From JAWLFI01 sp964627995 (GTDB lineage Bacteria; Bacteroidota; Bacteroidia; Chitinophagales; Saprospiraceae), in assembly GCA_964627995.1 (NCBI GenBank), contig CAZVLN010000006.1, forward strand, positions 1-64,000: a stretch of 64,000 nucleotides of DNA, in the 5' to 3' direction. Below the pieces are notes generated by a model. It made no database searches, was not told where the DNA came from, and saw nothing but the letters and a program-made list of their open reading frames with translations. Numbering within the stretch: position 1 is the stretch's first letter; every line of letters starts with the position of its first letter. Of this stretch, positions 63,107 through 64,000 are shown one piece after another. Made by a program: the position numbers and the translations under genes.

Positions 63107-64000
63107 TTAGGGATTATGCCTCACCCCACCCCTGTGATTGTGTGCGCTACCTGTCCAAGTCGAAAATACATTATTTTTATTAGTTTGATATCGATACGCC
63201 ATGTATGCCATGAGAAACGCCTCTTTATAATCTAACCAAGGATATGACGCCACTGTCCATTGATGAACTGCGCCTTTTTCTTTCAGCCGTTGCACTAAAA
63301 ATTTATTTCGAGCACCTCCTCCACTTAACAGAATTTGCTGCCTCTTGTTGTCGGGAATAGTCTGCAATATAGCCGTCGTGATATGTTCGATGGCTGTAGA
63401 TAATAAGTCTTTGGGGTTTTTATCTAATCCGTAGAGCTGCGCCCCATAAAATTCCGAAACACTGTGATTCCCTAGAGACTTAGGAGGCGGCTGTGTGAGG
63501 TAGGACCAGCTATTCAAGTGCTCAAGCACTTCTTTCTGGACAGCGCCTTCGGCCGCCCAACGACCGTCAATATCCATTTTGGCGTTGAGTTTTTGAGCGA
63601 GTTGATTGAGAATTTGGTTACAACCACATACATCTAACGCTACATTCTCATTAGCAAAAATCGTCAGGTTGGCGATACCACCCAGGTTAATAGCAATATC
63701 AAAATTAGGGAAAAAGTGTGCGTCTACTATCGGCGCCAAAGGCGCTCCCTGACCACCAAGTGCAACGTCTTTTCTTCGAAATTCACTAATTACAGGAATA
63801 TTGAGTGCTGTAGCCAGCGTTTGTCCATGGCCCAGCGCCAAAGTCCAACCTTGCTCTGGATGGTGCGCGCTGGTGTGCCCGTGCCACCCGATGGCATCTA
63901 CTTTTCCAAGAGATTTTAAGCACTTTTTAATTTCACCAGCAATGTATTGTGAGTATGCTACATCAAGTCGCATCCACTCACCTATAGACAATTCATGAAT
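63107..64000 (-). CDS. anmK: Anhydro-N-acetylmuramic acid kinase, partial (5' end beyond window)
   Basis: Phosphorylates 1,6-anhydro-MurNAc during cell-wall recycling. The ASKHA-kinase features 'AIGWHGHTSAHHP', 'GHGQTLATALNIPVIS', 'FRRKDVALGGQGAPLAP', 'NLGGIANLTIF' and 'LSGGGARNKFLV' are visible. The frame is open to the window edge (the residue at 63989-63991 is TTG, not ATG), so the N-terminal region with the phosphate-binding start is missing. The epimerase-like gene starts 3 bases after the stop, giving a probable anmK-epimerase-GT4 transcript. Confidence 0.93.
   Translation of the reverse strand: MHELSIGEWMRLDVAYSQYIAGEIKKCLKSLGKVDAIGWHGHTSAHHPEQGWTLALGHGQTLATALNIPVISEFRRKDVALGGQGAPLAPIVDAHFFPNFDIAINLGGIANLTIFANENVALDVCGCNQILNQLAQKLNAKMDIDGRWAAEGAVQKEVLEHLNSWSYLTQPPPKSLGNHSVSEFYGAQLYGLDKNPKDLLSTAIEHITTAILQTIPDNKRQQILLSGGGARNKFLVQRLKEKGAVHQWTVASYPWLDYKEAFLMAYMAYRYQTNKNNVFSTWTGSAHNHRGGVRHNP

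Noticed and set aside
1..64000. CRISPR arrays, transposases, integrases, attachment sites, toxin-antitoxin pairs, or restriction systems
   Set aside because: I looked for regularly spaced direct repeats, DDE/recombinase motifs and paired small genes; none were found. The YgjP-type protein (51031-51765) is often near restriction genes, but none are present here.

Overview
The window comes from a Bacteroidota chromosome, most likely a Saprospiria/Lewinella-like lineage. The evidence is: secreted proteins with type IX secretion (T9SS) C-terminal signals or gliding-type C-terminal modules; family markers common in the phylum (DUF4293, DUF2851, the OstA-like organic-solvent-tolerance protein, an ExbB/ExbD operon, an L25 with an acidic tail); promoters of the TTTG / TAnnTTTG type; absence of Shine-Dalgarno sequences; and GC-rich structured intergenic elements typical of this phylum. 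The genus is inferred. There is no phage, transposase, integrase, CRISPR array or rRNA operon. The region reads as core chromosome with a few lineage-specific genes.

Layout. 0-9.5 kb: recX, an MscS channel, a CPA2 antiporter with TrkA domains, tRNA-Leu, rseP, rsmE-DUF4159, a lipoprotein, a SulP permease and a YjbR protein. 9.6-15.6 kb: structured element A, an aspartyl protease with a PDZ domain, rplU-rpmA, an OstA-like protein coupled to an FAD oxidoreductase, and DUF4293. 15.8-21 kb: ExbB-ExbD operon, tRNA-Ser, TatD, RNase H1, element B, def, ruvX. 21-36.5 kb: a 1360-residue T9SS protein with cohesin- and dockerin-like modules, rplY, prs, a DMT transporter, gamma-carbonic anhydrase, a TraB/GumN protein, rlmB, a secreted M36 metalloprotease and ahcY. 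36.6-39.1 kb: two unrecognised proteins, element C, DUF4168 and tRNA-Phe. 39.2-49.8 kb: a degenerate MtfA-like protein, carB, a 1245-residue gliding-type surface protein, element D, DUF2851 and lpxK. 49.8-55.4 kb: a hemolysin III family protein, a YgjP-type metalloprotease coupled to prfC, a PadR-PspC operon and a GNAT protein. 55.4-64 kb: a lamin-tail-domain protein, a coiled-coil protein with a TRIC channel, element E, a TonB-like lipoprotein, a glycosyltransferase, an atypical epimerase and anmK, which is cut by the window end.

Functional themes are translation and RNA modification (rplU, rpmA, rplY, rsmE, rlmB, prfC, def, three tRNAs), envelope building and energisation (lpxK, the OstA-like protein, rseP, ExbB/ExbD/TonB, anmK), and secreted surface proteins. 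No obvious multi-gene novel system is visible. The most interesting signals are the five copies of a GC-rich structured intergenic element, a leader with two mutually exclusive hairpins upstream of the cohesin/dockerin protein, two enzyme-fold proteins that have lost catalytic residues, a DUF2851 protein with a nuclease-like motif pattern, and a PadR operator overlapping a leaderless promoter.
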